A stretch of DNA of 64,000 nt, from positions 992,001 to 1,056,000 of the forward strand of contig JAHBTD010000001.1 of assembly GCA_019638775.1 (NCBI GenBank), written 5' to 3'. The stretch is from Fimbriimonadaceae bacterium (lineage in GTDB: Bacteria; Armatimonadota; Fimbriimonadia; Fimbriimonadales; Fimbriimonadaceae). Of the stretch, positions 1 to 8,541 are shown one piece after another. Each line of letters starts with the position of its first letter. The first letter of the stretch is position 1. The notes under the pieces are model-generated. The model was not told the DNA's origin. It saw only the letters and a list, made by a program, of their open reading frames with translations, and did no database searches. A program made the position numbers and the translations under genes.

Positions 1-1
1 C

Positions 2-1354
2 GTAGTTGCTCTCGCCTCTGGATTAATGATCACAAGAACGATCAGTGGAGCGTTATCTCAGGTGCAAAAGGCTGCAAAAGGCTTAGCAGTGGGCGACATC
101 AATCAAGAGATCACCATCAATACAAAGGACGAATTTGGCGACCTTGCGGCGGACTTCCGAGAATTGATTGACCAGCAGTCGCAGATTGCACGAGCTGCGG
201 AAGCAGTAGCAAGCGGAAATCTTGCCGTTCATGTACAACCTAAGTCGACCAATGACGTTCTCGGGCAAGCTTTCTCAAGCATGCTGGATAACCTTCGAAA
301 CCTGGTTTCAGAAGTTGCGAAAACGACTCAAAATGTGACGAAGTCCAGCGAGTCACTGAGCGCCATCGCCACTCAATCGAGCTCGGCATCAGAAGAGATC
401 AGCCTTGCGATACAGCAGGTTGTGACGGGCGCTACAGAGTCCGCTGAAACGAGCACACAGATTGCTCGTGGCAGCGAACAGCTGGCTATCGGCGCTTCCG
501 ACGCAAGCATCGCGATGGAGAAGCTGGATAACGCTGTCGCCCAGGTTCAGGAAGGCAGCGAAAAGCAAACCACTGCCACCGCACGTGCCAATGAAACGGC
601 AATGGAAGGCGGCAAAGCTGTTCAAGCGACAATTGAAAGCATGGATCGCATCTCGAAGCAGGTTGCTATCTCTGAGGAAGCGGTTCGTGACCTTGGTGAA
701 AAGCAGGCTCAGATCGGCGCGATTGTCCAAGCTATCGACGAGATTGCCGAGCAGACAAACCTGCTTGCCCTGAATGCCGCTATTGAAGCAGCAAGAGCAG
801 GCGAGCATGGCCGCGGCTTTGCCGTCGTTGCCGAAGAGGTTCGCAAGCTTGCCGAGCGATCCAGCGAATCGACTAAAGAGATCGCCTCGCTTATCTCTAC
901 GATTCGAGCGGGCGTCGACCGTGCTACTAACTCGATGGCGACAAGCGCCGAAGAGGTTGCCGAAGGGTCAAAATTCAGCGATGCCACCAAGAATGCTCTT
1001 GCGGAAATCCTTGAGGTTATCGCGAATGTTCGAGAGTTGGCAGAGCAGAATGCGACCTTGGTTGCAAGCATGGGTACCAACGCACGCACCGTCAGTGACG
1101 CGATCACCAATGTGGCTTCCGTAAGTCAAGAGACGGCTGCAGGAGCCGAAGAGATGAGCGCATCTGCTGAGGAGATGGCTGCAGCAACCGAAGAGGCCTC
1201 TGCCGCAGTTCAGCAGCAGACGGCTGGGATTTCGGAGGTTAGCCGAATGGCTGGCGATCTCATGGCAGTTTCTGTTGAACTGCAAGAGCTGGTCGCCAAG
1301 TTCACACTCGGTGATGACGGAGACAACAGCCATCCGCTCACCCTTGCAGCATAA
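2..1354 (+). CDS. Methyl-accepting chemotaxis protein, C-terminal part (5' end outside window)
   Basis: The reading frame is open from base 2, so the gene begins outside the window and the ATG at 26 is internal. The visible part starts with the end of a membrane helix, followed by a HAMP linker (about residues 1-60 counted from that ATG). A long Ala/Glu/Ser-rich coiled-coil signalling domain follows. The hairpin tip that binds CheA and CheW is clear around residues 235-265 ([18 protein letters not shown] and [16 protein letters not shown]). Such proteins pass ligand signals across the inner membrane to the CheA kinase. The sensor domain cannot be seen, so the stimulus is unknown. No other chemotaxis gene is in the window. 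A strong terminator follows at 1380. Confidence 0.93.
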   Translation, partial: VVALASGLMITRTISGALSQVQKAAKGLAVGDINQEITINTKDEFGDLAADFRELIDQQSQIARAAEAVASGNLAVHVQPKSTNDVLGQAFSSMLDNLRNLVSEVAKTTQNVTKSSESLSAIATQSSSASEEISLAIQQVVTGATESAETSTQIARGSEQLAIGASDASIAMEKLDNAVAQVQEGSEKQTTATARANETAMEGGKAVQATIESMDRISKQVAISEEAVRDLGEKQAQIGAIVQAIDEIAEQTNLLALNAAIEAARAGEHGRGFAVVAEEVRKLAERSSESTKEIASLISTIRAGVDRATNSMATSAEEVAEGSKFSDATKNALAEILEVIANVRELAEQNATLVASMGTNARTVSDAITNVASVSQETAAGAEEMSASAEEMAAATEEASAAVQQQTAGISEVSRMAGDLMAVSVELQELVAKFTLGDDGDNSHPLTLAA

Positions 1355-1379
1355 GCACAACCAGAACCTGCAAATCAAA

Positions 1380-1418
1380 GATGGCGAATGGCTTTATCAG
1401 CCGTTCGCTATCTTTTTT
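1380..1418 (+). terminator. Rho-independent terminator after the chemoreceptor gene
   Basis: A 13-bp stem (GATGGCGAATGGC with GCCGTTCGCTATC, including G-U pairs) closes a 7-base loop and is followed directly by six T. It lies 25 bases after the chemoreceptor stop codon and before the convergent hexosaminidase gene. Confidence 0.85.
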
Positions 1419-1444
1419 GCGCTCGGGGCTAACCGCTGCTTATC

Positions 1445-3634
1445 TCACCTCCCCCAAACCCTCAACTCCACAAGGTGAACACCTTCATTGGCGGAGTTGG
1501 AGAGCATGTTCACCTTGACGTATCGCGCAGAAACGGGGCTAATCGTGTGCTCATCTCCTGAAGCCGACACGGGAACGGAGTTCTCACTCTTGTCCACGAC
1601 CTTTGTCCAGGCTTTGCCGTCGGCGCTAACCTCGACTGTGTAGCGGTAATATCGCCGCCCATCCCAGTAAGGAAACACGTCGATCTTGTCTATGCTGTAG
1701 ACCTTTTGTAGATCGACCTGGAGCCACTGGGGTGATGGGCTTGCCCACCAGCTTGAGCCGAGATTGAGGTTATTATCCACTGCAAACTCGGGAACCTGGG
1801 GGCCCTGTGTCCCTCCCGAAACCGTCACCGGCTTTCCGGTAGCGAGGTTCGGTTTTCCGCTGACGTCTTTGTAAAACGTACGGGTGGACTCTCGCAGTGC
1901 AGCGAGCTTCTTGCCGTTGAGTGAGGTGAAAATGGCGCGGATCGTTGTTGTTTTATCAATCATGATAGGCTTGCTATAGACCAGAGAGTCGGGCGTCGGT
2001 CTTTTGCCGTCGGTGGTATATCGGATGGTGAGGTTTCTTGAGTCAGCTTGGAGACGGACCTCGATGCTGTCCTCAAACCTTGCGATATCGTAATCGTCGG
2101 GTCCGTTTTGCATCAATCCAGACACTTTGAAGACGGGCCCCGCCGCCAATATGTGCAGAGCCTTGTCCGTCTCAGTTAGCCTCGTTTCGAACTGTTCGTA
2201 AGTGATCTTGGGATTCTGGTTCCACGTCCGCTCTGCCATCGCCGGGACCACCCTCCTAAGGTGGTCAAAGACCAGATACTCCGGCTGCTCCCAGGCGCAC
2301 ACCTGCCCACCGATGATCCGCTCGTAAGTGGGCACTTCAAACCAAGTTGCAGCCGGATAGAAAGTGGTGTGTCGCCCGAATTTACGCAGATCCCAATCAA
2401 AAACTTTCTTGGGTGGCCAAACGTGCTTATTCACGACATACAGAGGAGTCCACGCGGCGTTGATGACGGTATAGCCATCGTCGAGGAGATCGGTGGGCAA
2501 GTAATAGGCCGACTCGAACTCCATAATCGTGACGTCTTTTGGGATGGGAAACTTGCTGCTCTTGTTGCGACCGAACCCCTCCCACACGATCATCTTCTTG
2601 CCCCGCTTCTTCACCATCTCGTTGGCTTGGGTGAGAAAGAGCCGAAAGATCTCGTGGCTGGCATTGCCGGATAGCCCATGCTTGAGAAACGCTGCCTGGA
2701 AGTCGGCGTGTTGGTGGGCGTTGGAATAGTCGGCCTCGTCGCCGCCGATGTGGAAGTAGGGCGATGACTTGAAGACTTCGCACATCTCCCCAATCAGCGT
2801 ATCGACGGCATTCAGCACCTTTTCATTGGCGAAGTTGAGCGTGGAATGATGCTCGTAAGGCTTTGTGCCGAAGATCTTGAACAGTTCGGGCATGGTGCGT
2901 ATCATCGCCGCGGTGTGCCCGGGAATGTCGAATTCGGGGATAATGGTGACCCCTCTTGCGTCGGCATAGGCCACCAATTCTTTCAGTTCTGCTTCTGAAT
3001 ACGTCGGCCCGCCGTGCTGATTGCTTGAATTGAGCTTGGGGAAGGCTTTACTGGGGAACGTGAAAGCCTGGTCGTCGGTGAGGTGAAGTTGGAGATAGTT
3101 GATTTTGTACCAGCGGCACATCAGCACGATCTGCTTAAGCGTGTCGATGGAGTGGTACTTGCGGGCGACATCGACGAGGACCCCGCGATATTCGGAGTCG
3201 GGGGTGTCGCGGATGGTGACGGAGGGAACATGGGATTGCTGCGAATTCGGATTCATCGTCTTGACGTCAATCATCTGGAGGAGCGTGGTCATTCCCCAAG
3301 CCAGAGCTTGTGGATCGCGCCCGACAATTTCAATCTTCTCACCGCTCTCGATGCGATAGGCAGTCGGTAGAGTGCGGTCGATCTTCAGCGTCAAGGCAGC
3401 ATCTTTTGGGTTTTGAACAAGTTTCCAGGAGCATCGGCCCGCGTCGGTACTGTCTTGCATAAAAGCTTGAACGTACGGGGCCAGCGTCTTGTCAGAGAAG
3501 TTCAGTGGGACATCTTTCGCCAGAATCAAACCCTCGCCTTGTCTTTGGATCACCGACTTAGGCTGGGGGAGGAGAGGCAAGTCCCTTGCGGCTGTGGCCT
3601 GTGAAAACGTAAGCGCAGCAAGACAAGCAATCAT
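1445..3634 (-). CDS. Secreted beta-N-acetylhexosaminidase, GH20
   Basis: The 729-residue product has a short signal peptide (residues 1-16, ending SQATA). A GH20 N-terminal domain follows, then a TIM-barrel catalytic domain from about residue 145. The hallmark HIGGDEAD places the catalytic Asp-Glu pair at 299-300. Residues 520-590 look like the chitobiase-type C-terminal domain (TIRYTTDGKRPT), and the last 130 residues look like an F5/8 type C (discoidin) carbohydrate-binding domain. The family removes terminal GlcNAc or GalNAc from glycans such as chitin, glycoprotein or peptidoglycan fragments. A GH78-like gene lies 65 bp upstream on the same strand, which suggests a glycan-degrading pair. 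A possible -10 (TAGAAT, minus strand 3649-3644) would give a leader of about three bases. Confidence 0.92.
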   Translation of the reverse strand: MIACLAALTFSQATAARDLPLLPQPKSVIQRQGEGLILAKDVPLNFSDKTLAPYVQAFMQDSTDAGRCSWKLVQNPKDAALTLKIDRTLPTAYRIESGEKIEIVGRDPQALAWGMTTLLQMIDVKTMNPNSQQSHVPSVTIRDTPDSEYRGVLVDVARKYHSIDTLKQIVLMCRWYKINYLQLHLTDDQAFTFPSKAFPKLNSSNQHGGPTYSEAELKELVAYADARGVTIIPEFDIPGHTAAMIRTMPELFKIFGTKPYEHHSTLNFANEKVLNAVDTLIGEMCEVFKSSPYFHIGGDEADYSNAHQHADFQAAFLKHGLSGNASHEIFRLFLTQANEMVKKRGKKMIVWEGFGRNKSSKFPIPKDVTIMEFESAYYLPTDLLDDGYTVINAAWTPLYVVNKHVWPPKKVFDWDLRKFGRHTTFYPAATWFEVPTYERIIGGQVCAWEQPEYLVFDHLRRVVPAMAERTWNQNPKITYEQFETRLTETDKALHILAAGPVFKVSGLMQNGPDDYDIARFEDSIEVRLQADSRNLTIRYTTDGKRPTPDSLVYSKPIMIDKTTTIRAIFTSLNGKKLAALRESTRTFYKDVSGKPNLATGKPVTVSGGTQGPQVPEFAVDNNLNLGSSWWASPSPQWLQVDLQKVYSIDKIDVFPYWDGRRYYRYTVEVSADGKAWTKVVDKSENSVPVSASGDEHTISPVSARYVKVNMLSNSANEGVHLVELRVWGR

Positions 3635-3643
3635 GGCAAGTTC

Positions 3644-3649
3644 ATTCTA
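3644..3649 (-). promoter_or_regulatory. Possible -10 box for the hexosaminidase gene
   Basis: TAGAAT on the minus strand ends nine bases before the ATG at 3634, so transcription would start about three bases before the start codon. This is close to the geometry seen at other genes in the window. No convincing -35 is visible. Confidence 0.35.
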
Positions 3650-3699
3650 GCCACAAGGGCACTGCTGTGAAGTCAATCTTAGGGGATCGATTGCTCGAT

Positions 3700-6168
3700 C
3701 TAACCTATGGTGTGCGTTCCTGGAATCAGCACATGCTTCATGCCTTGCCAGAAGAATTCAGCCTCAACTGGCGTCTCCACTAGTACTTTCTCATCCTCGT
3801 ACCGCACGCGGAGCAGCCCGTCAGGATGGGCGATCTGGGCATCGAAGCGTCTGAGCGACCCTGGCTTGGGCGCGATGCGGGCTCTCTTCCATCCGGGTGC
3901 AATGCTGGTGACCCCGGCAACGAGCTGGAAGAAGCCAAGAATCGGATGTGCCGACCAGGCATGGCAGTCCGACCGCGTGGGCTCCGGCGTCTCGGCAAAG
4001 GTCGTCAGGCCGTTTTCAATCATCTCCTTCCACGGCCCCATCAACGCCATATAGTCGTCGGGCTGCATGGCGAGGTGCTTGTAATACTGGAAGTAGTAGG
4101 TGCATTCGGGGGCGTTGGCGGCTTTGAGGGCTTCAGCGGGCCAGGGGTAGGGGGCGTTGCCGTGAAAGAGCTGGAACACACGGCGCAGCGCCTCCGAATG
4201 CTCATCAGCGATCTGCTCCATCTTGGGGAAGGTGGGATCACCGAAGCTCCCGTCTTGCAGCCAATCCCTGGCAGCCTGCGCTAACCGCAGAAGAATCTGG
4301 TGCATCGGCGCGTGAAGCCCGCCGCTTGGCACACCCCACCGCCATCCTGGCACCCAGTCGCCAAAGCACCAGAAGGGAGCCGCTTCAGGCAGGCTCTTGA
4401 ACGCCTCACAGATTCGGTCAATCTTGCGGATCAGGTCGGCGCGGGCTTCCTCGCCTATACTGTGAGCAAATTCTGGGTCGTAGAAGACGGCATCCCATAC
4501 CATCATCACCCACCATAGGCTGAACGGCGGGATCACTTGCGGCTGGCGCGACGGATACCGCGACTGCGTCAGCCCATTCTCCATGATCGACCAGCCGAGC
4601 GTCTCGACAGCGTTGCGGGTGAGCGCCCGGTCTCGGCCCAGGTAATAGCCGATCAGCGCTTGGATGCGGGTGTCGCCGACATACTGGAGCTGCTCGTAGT
4701 AGGGGCAGTCGAAGTAGGTCTCTCCGGCGCATCGCTCTGCCGTGCGTACCGAGACACGCCAAATCTTCTCGACCCAAGGATCGTCCGCCGTGAACCTCGA
4801 TTCCTCTTGAAGCGGGTAGCCCGTTTCGATGGCGTCGATAGCCTCGATCTGTACAGGAATATCGGTTTCTATTTGAATGTATCGATAGGTTCTCCACCAA
4901 AGTGGCTCGGCGACGCCACCCCCATGATCGAAAAGGAAGCGGTCTTGATAGCCCCGAATCTCTTTGCCCTCAAGCTCGTCGCGGTGGCCCTTTTCGTTCT
5001 TGCCGACAACCCACGGAGCCTCGGCATAGGTGACCTTCACCGTCGCCTTCTGCCCCTTCTGTAGGGTTCTTGCCGCGATCCGGGGATAGGCGCAAAGGAG
5101 CTCGCCGTAGTCGAGGATCAGGGGTTGGCCGGGAAACAGATCGATTTTAGATTTTGGATTTTGGATTTTGGATTGATCGGTCGGCTGGGAGATGTCAGAT
5201 CTCTGATCGTTGATCGCCGATCGCGCAGCCGGAGAAGCGGCCCGGACCTCATACCGCATCAGCGGGATCGAGCGCGGAATCAGCATCCACGGCGTGCCTC
5301 CGCTCAATGTTCCGCGCTCCTCGGCTTGGCTGATGACGTGGGGGGGACGCCACTCCAGTGTATCCCACGGATTCAGAATGATTTCTGGGGGGAAGTAGGG
5401 AGGGGGCTGCGAGCTCGTTAGGTAGGGAGGAATGAAGCCGCCGGGTTTGGGCTCCGGTTCTTCAGACGCGGGAGTACCCCACCCCCCTGCCCCCCTCCCC
5501 ATCGCGACTTCGTCGAGACGAGGAGAGGGGGTTAAGCTGGTGTCGATGATTTCCCCCGGACCGTTGTCGATATAGAACTCTCCGATTCCTGAGTGCATCA
5601 TGTCGAAGGTCCAGCCGTCCAGCCGTGTAACTTTCCAGTCGGCGGGGGTGGATATGAAAGCATGTTGCAAGTACGCGGGGTGCCTAGAACCAGGCTCCTC
5701 CCCCTTGAGGGGGGAGGCAGTGAGCGTTAGTGAACTGGGTGGGGGTGAGGCAACGCCCCCGCTCTGGCCCTTTTCACCCCCACCCCATCCCTCCCCCGTC
5801 AAGGGGGAGGGAGAACGAAGAGATTCCATCACAAACGCCGTCCGAACCGTGTGCTGGGCCATCGGCGCCCAACGCCCGAAGTTCCAGACCAGCGCAATGA
5901 TCTCGTTGGAGCCTTCGACTAGATAAGGAGCCAGGTCCAGCGTCTCGTAGAACCAATGCTTCTCGTCCCCGCGCTGGGGACCAAATGCCAGCATCTGCCC
6001 ATTCACATAGAGCTTGTAGCGGTTGTCGGCGCTGACCCTCACCCAAAAATCGGGCGTTTTCGTTTCGAGGGTAAAGGTGCGGCGGAAGGCAAAGACGCCG
6101 AGGTCTTCGCTCGGATGTGCGGCAGGGCCGATCCACTTGGCGTTCCATTGGCCGGGGTTGAGGTCCAC
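3700..6168 (-). CDS. Alpha-L-rhamnosidase-like GH78 family protein carrying repeat-derived inserts
   Basis: This is an 822-residue protein with a GTG start. The N-terminal part resembles the beta-sandwich of GH78 enzymes (KWIG, RVSADNRYKLYVNG). The C-terminal half is a six-hairpin (alpha/alpha)6 barrel, with an acidic catalytic region near FDCPYYEQLQYVGDTR. No signal peptide is visible, so it may act in the cytoplasm on imported oligosaccharides. Three segments do not look like enzyme: about 116-162 (Pro/Gly-rich, LTGEGWGGGEKG), 211-240 (LTPSPRLDEVAMGRGAGG) and 315-343 (DQRSD...IQNPKSKI). Each is translated from a dispersed repeat that also occurs between genes here. The frame stays open, so the gene may be functional with loop inserts. 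Exact substrate specificity is uncertain. Confidence 0.85.
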   Translation of the reverse strand: MDLNPGQWNAKWIGPAAHPSEDLGVFAFRRTFTLETKTPDFWVRVSADNRYKLYVNGQMLAFGPQRGDEKHWFYETLDLAPYLVEGSNEIIALVWNFGRWAPMAQHTVRTAFVMESLRSPSPLTGEGWGGGEKGQSGGVASPPPSSLTLTASPLKGEEPGSRHPAYLQHAFISTPADWKVTRLDGWTFDMMHSGIGEFYIDNGPGEIIDTSLTPSPRLDEVAMGRGAGGWGTPASEEPEPKPGGFIPPYLTSSQPPPYFPPEIILNPWDTLEWRPPHVISQAEERGTLSGGTPWMLIPRSIPLMRYEVRAASPAARSAINDQRSDISQPTDQSKIQNPKSKIDLFPGQPLILDYGELLCAYPRIAARTLQKGQKATVKVTYAEAPWVVGKNEKGHRDELEGKEIRGYQDRFLFDHGGGVAEPLWWRTYRYIQIETDIPVQIEAIDAIETGYPLQEESRFTADDPWVEKIWRVSVRTAERCAGETYFDCPYYEQLQYVGDTRIQALIGYYLGRDRALTRNAVETLGWSIMENGLTQSRYPSRQPQVIPPFSLWWVMMVWDAVFYDPEFAHSIGEEARADLIRKIDRICEAFKSLPEAAPFWCFGDWVPGWRWGVPSGGLHAPMHQILLRLAQAARDWLQDGSFGDPTFPKMEQIADEHSEALRRVFQLFHGNAPYPWPAEALKAANAPECTYYFQYYKHLAMQPDDYMALMGPWKEMIENGLTTFAETPEPTRSDCHAWSAHPILGFFQLVAGVTSIAPGWKRARIAPKPGSLRRFDAQIAHPDGLLRVRYEDEKVLVETPVEAEFFWQGMKHVLIPGTHTIG
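5143..5225. repeat. TTTTGGA heptamer array plus GATC-type repeat inside the GH78 gene
   Basis: From 5143 to about 5175 the plus strand reads as tandem ATTTTGG/TTTTGGA heptamers. This is followed by a degenerate repeat of TCTGAT/GATCGCCGAT units to about 5225. Read on the minus strand in the gene frame, the first part gives SKIQNPKSKI. The same heptamers occur in metG (51634-51667) and, in brief form, in mutS. Confidence 0.85.
5476..5535. repeat. G/C-rich palindromic repeat inside the GH78 gene, copy 1
   Basis: A run of CCCCACCCCCCTGCCCCCC is followed by a TCGCGACTTCGTCGAGACGA segment and a G-rich arm. It resembles the CCCTCCCT...AGGGAGGG palindromes at 12288 and 17731. Here it is translated as a Gly/Pro/Arg-rich insert. 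Confidence 0.7.
5690..5822. repeat. G/C-rich palindromic repeat inside the GH78 gene, copy 2
   Basis: Contains CTCCCCCTTGAGGGGGGAG and, further on, CCCTCCCCCGTCAAGGGGGA, with GTGAGCGTTAGTGAAC between. The element is an imperfect nested palindrome of the same family as the intergenic copies at 12288-12364 and 17731-17816. It adds about 45 codons to the enzyme without a frameshift. Confidence 0.8.
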
Positions 6169-6186
6169 GGCTTATTCTGGCTTTCT

Positions 6187-6257
6187 TGATGAGTTGATGT
6201 CTGAGATCAGAGACCGGAAATCAGAAATCTGATCTCCGGTTTCCGATTTCTGACTGC
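6187..6257. repeat. GATC/CTGAT-type degenerate repeat upstream of the GH78 gene
   Basis: The sequence between the rhamnosidase start and the dnaA stop is mostly TCAGAGACCGGAAATCAGAA and related units (TCTGAT, CTCCGG, TTTCCGATTTC). The same unit types occur in mutS (13165-13370), after gdhA (43850-43906) and in metG. Confidence 0.75.
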
Positions 6258-6265
6258 CACGCAAC

Positions 6266-7642
6266 CTAATGATCCGGATACAAGCTCCGCATCAGGCTCT
6301 TCACCTGGACGCGCAGTTCTTTATCCCGAGTGATCATATCGCTGATCTTTTGGTATCCGTGCATCATCGACGTGTGGTCGCGGTCGCCAAAGAGCGTGCC
6401 GATATGCTTCCAACTGTCGCGAGTCAGTTCGCGCGTAAGAAAGACGGCGATATGGCGAGCGTGCACGATGGGAGCCTTTCGCGAGATGCCGCAAATGTCT
6501 TCGACGGGGATCTTGAAGTGCCTGCTCACCGAATCGACGATCTCGGTGAATCCGGGCTTGGAGTTCGGTCTTTCGCGGTAGTGTGCCTCAATCAGCTTTT
6601 CGGCGAGCGAACGGTCGATCTGAAGATTCTCGATGCTTGCGAGTGCGGCGAGTTTGGTGAGCGCCCCTTCCAGTGTTCGGATGTTTCCGGGAACGCTCTC
6701 GGCGAGGAACATCGCCACTTCCGGCTCCACGGTCACCCGCTCTTGCTCAGCCTTCGAAAGCAGGATTGCGCAACGCGTTTCGGTATCGGGCATCGCGATG
6801 TCTGCGACAAGACCCGATTCAAAGCGTGATCGGAGTCGCTCGTCCATAAGTGTCAGATCGCGTGGCGGTCGGTCGGATGTAAGAACGATTTGTTTACCCA
6901 GCGAGTGAAGATAGTTGAACGTATGGAACACCTCTTCCTGAGTTTTGTCCTTGCCAGCGACAAACTGAATGTCATCCACGAGCCAAATCCCGACGTTGCG
7001 CTGCATGCGTCGAAACTGCTCGATTCGGTTCGTTTGCAGGGCGTGGACGAACTGCTCGGCAAACTGTTGCGCCGAGATGTAAACCAGCGGGTAACGCGGG
7101 TCTTTGGCTAAGATCGTCCTTGCGATCGCATGGAGTAGGTGGGTTTTGCCAAGCCCAGATGGGCCGTAAATGAATAGGGGATTGTACTTGGCACCGGGCT
7201 CGTCGGCGACGGACTTTGCTCCGGCAAAGGCGAGTCGGTTGCTTTGGCCAACCACGAACGTTTCAAAGCAGAACTTCTCTGCAGGTCGAAACGAGGGATC
7301 CGCCCCAACGGACAGCTTCACGCTGGAGTCATCTGCTTTACCAAGCAAGGCTGATTTTTCACGGGCCTCGCTCAACAGGTTGACGGCGATCTGCTCGCCA
7401 AGTTCATCGCTGAGCATCTCGGTCAGTTTGTCGAGGTATCGCTCGCGGACCCATTCGTGGACGAATCTTCCAGGGGCAGCCAGAACGACCACACCCTCCT
7501 CGAATCCGGCGGCCTTGAGCGGCTTAATAAAGCGCTCAAACCAAGCCGGTGAGATCTCGGCAGACAAACGCCGAAGCACCTGCTCCCATGCGCCGCGCAG
7601 CCGTATCTGTAAATCGGAATCGTCCAAATTGTACTGGTCCAT
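6266..7642 (-). CDS. dnaA: Chromosomal replication initiator DnaA
   Basis: The 458-residue protein has all four DnaA domains. There is a short N-terminal helicase-loading domain (to about 90) and a linker. The AAA+ ATPase has Walker A GPSGLGKTH and Walker B WLVDDIQF. The C-terminal DNA-binding domain ends with the signature RDHTSMMHGYQKI. It binds DnaA boxes at the origin and melts DNA to start replication. The start chosen (MDQYNLDD) has an AGGA four bases upstream. dnaN and recF are not next to it, unlike in many bacteria. A DnaA box lies about 65 bp upstream (7707-7715), so the gene may be autoregulated or lie near the origin. Confidence 0.98.
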   Translation of the reverse strand: MDQYNLDDSDLQIRLRGAWEQVLRRLSAEISPAWFERFIKPLKAAGFEEGVVVLAAPGRFVHEWVRERYLDKLTEMLSDELGEQIAVNLLSEAREKSALLGKADDSSVKLSVGADPSFRPAEKFCFETFVVGQSNRLAFAGAKSVADEPGAKYNPLFIYGPSGLGKTHLLHAIARTILAKDPRYPLVYISAQQFAEQFVHALQTNRIEQFRRMQRNVGIWLVDDIQFVAGKDKTQEEVFHTFNYLHSLGKQIVLTSDRPPRDLTLMDERLRSRFESGLVADIAMPDTETRCAILLSKAEQERVTVEPEVAMFLAESVPGNIRTLEGALTKLAALASIENLQIDRSLAEKLIEAHYRERPNSKPGFTEIVDSVSRHFKIPVEDICGISRKAPIVHARHIAVFLTRELTRDSWKHIGTLFGDRDHTSMMHGYQKISDMITRDKELRVQVKSLMRSLYPDH

Positions 7643-7706
7643 AAGGTCCTACTTAAAGGAAAATCAAGGGCCCCGAAATCTCTCTTGCCGAGAGCTGGGA
7701 ACAGCA

Positions 7707-7715
7707 TTATACACA
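7707..7715 (+). promoter_or_regulatory. DnaA box (TTATACACA) upstream of dnaA
   Basis: TTATACACA fits the consensus TTATNCACA exactly. It lies in the 247-bp region between dnaA and the divergent thiamine pyrophosphokinase gene. Only one good box is seen, so this supports autoregulation better than a full origin. The rest of 7643-7889 is moderately A/T-rich (7760-7840) without another clear site. Confidence 0.55.
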
Positions 7716-7877
7716 GGATTGGCGGGCGTGAAAAGGGCTTTCGGAGATCATTTTGAAAGAAAAGGTCGACCTGCTCTAAATAGTGACTTTAGGTGTCATG
7801 CTGAGTGTTATTTTGAACTTAAAACCTAGCCAAATACATGTCACATGTGTGATATGTGCAACGCTCTCGCGGACAAG

Positions 7878-7883
7878 TACAAT
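7878..7883 (+). promoter_or_regulatory. -10 box TACAAT, leaderless start of the thiamine pyrophosphokinase gene
   Basis: TACAAT is followed by exactly six bases and then ATG at 7890, so the expected transcription start is the A of the start codon. There is no room for a ribosome binding site, which decides the start codon in favour of 7890 over the upstream in-frame ATG at 7845. Confidence 0.6.
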
Positions 7884-7889
7884 GGTTCC

Positions 7890-8531
7890 ATGACAAAAGC
7901 GTTGGGAGTGCTGGCTGGGCAAGACATGCCAGATGACTTGCTCATGAAATGGGCATCCAGCGCAGACCTCCTTTTCGCCGCCGATGGAGGTGTCAACCGC
8001 CTTCACAAGATTGGGATAAAGCCCACGGTCGTGATCGGCGACATGGACTCCGCCGAAGGCGGACCGCTCGCCGAAGCCCTTGCAGAAGTGATACACCTAC
8101 CAGGTCAAGAGGTGACCGATTGCGACAAGTTGCTCGAATATGTGGAAGCCCAAGGACACAGCGCGATCACCCTTGCCGCCGTCGAGGGCGATAGAATGGA
8201 TCACATGCTCGCCACGCTGCACAGCGCCGCTCGCTCGGGGCTTTCGATTCGACTGGCCTTGCGCACGGGAATAGGCTGGGTCTTGCGTGCCGGAGACGAG
8301 GTCGATCTTGCGACCCGTGTGGGGAGGCAAGTGTCCTTATTGCCGCTCACCGCCGTGGAAAGCTGCAGTTTCAGGGGGGTTGAGTGGCCCCTTGAGAAAT
8401 CTCCTCTAAGTCCCCTCGGACCGACGAGCATCTCCAACCGCGCAGTTACGGAGCACGTTCATGTGCATCTGATCGACGGTGCGGCAGCGGTCTTTCTTGA
8501 AGTTCCCCCAGAGGAGCTTCCCCAATGGTGA
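7890..8531 (+). CDS. Thiamine pyrophosphokinase
   Basis: The 213-residue protein resembles the Thi80/YloS family that makes thiamine diphosphate from thiamine and ATP. The catalytic N-terminal half has FAADGGVNRLHKIGIKPT, then IGDMDS and the TDCDKLLEY stretch. A DRMDH motif follows, and the C-terminal part has the beta-sandwich that binds thiamine. An in-frame ATG at 7845 would add 15 poorly fitting residues. The leaderless promoter geometry favours 7890. The gene is followed closely by a sodium:solute symporter gene, which could supply a substrate, but the symporter's substrate is not known. Confidence 0.9.
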   Translation: MTKALGVLAGQDMPDDLLMKWASSADLLFAADGGVNRLHKIGIKPTVVIGDMDSAEGGPLAEALAEVIHLPGQEVTDCDKLLEYVEAQGHSAITLAAVEGDRMDHMLATLHSAARSGLSIRLALRTGIGWVLRAGDEVDLATRVGRQVSLLPLTAVESCSFRGVEWPLEKSPLSPLGPTSISNRAVTEHVHVHLIDGAAAVFLEVPPEELPQW

Positions 8532-8541
8532 TGGAGGCGGG

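Noticed and set aside
3700-6168. The GH78 gene as a pseudogene broken by repeats
   Set aside because: The frame is continuous over 822 codons and the core motifs outside the inserts are intact.
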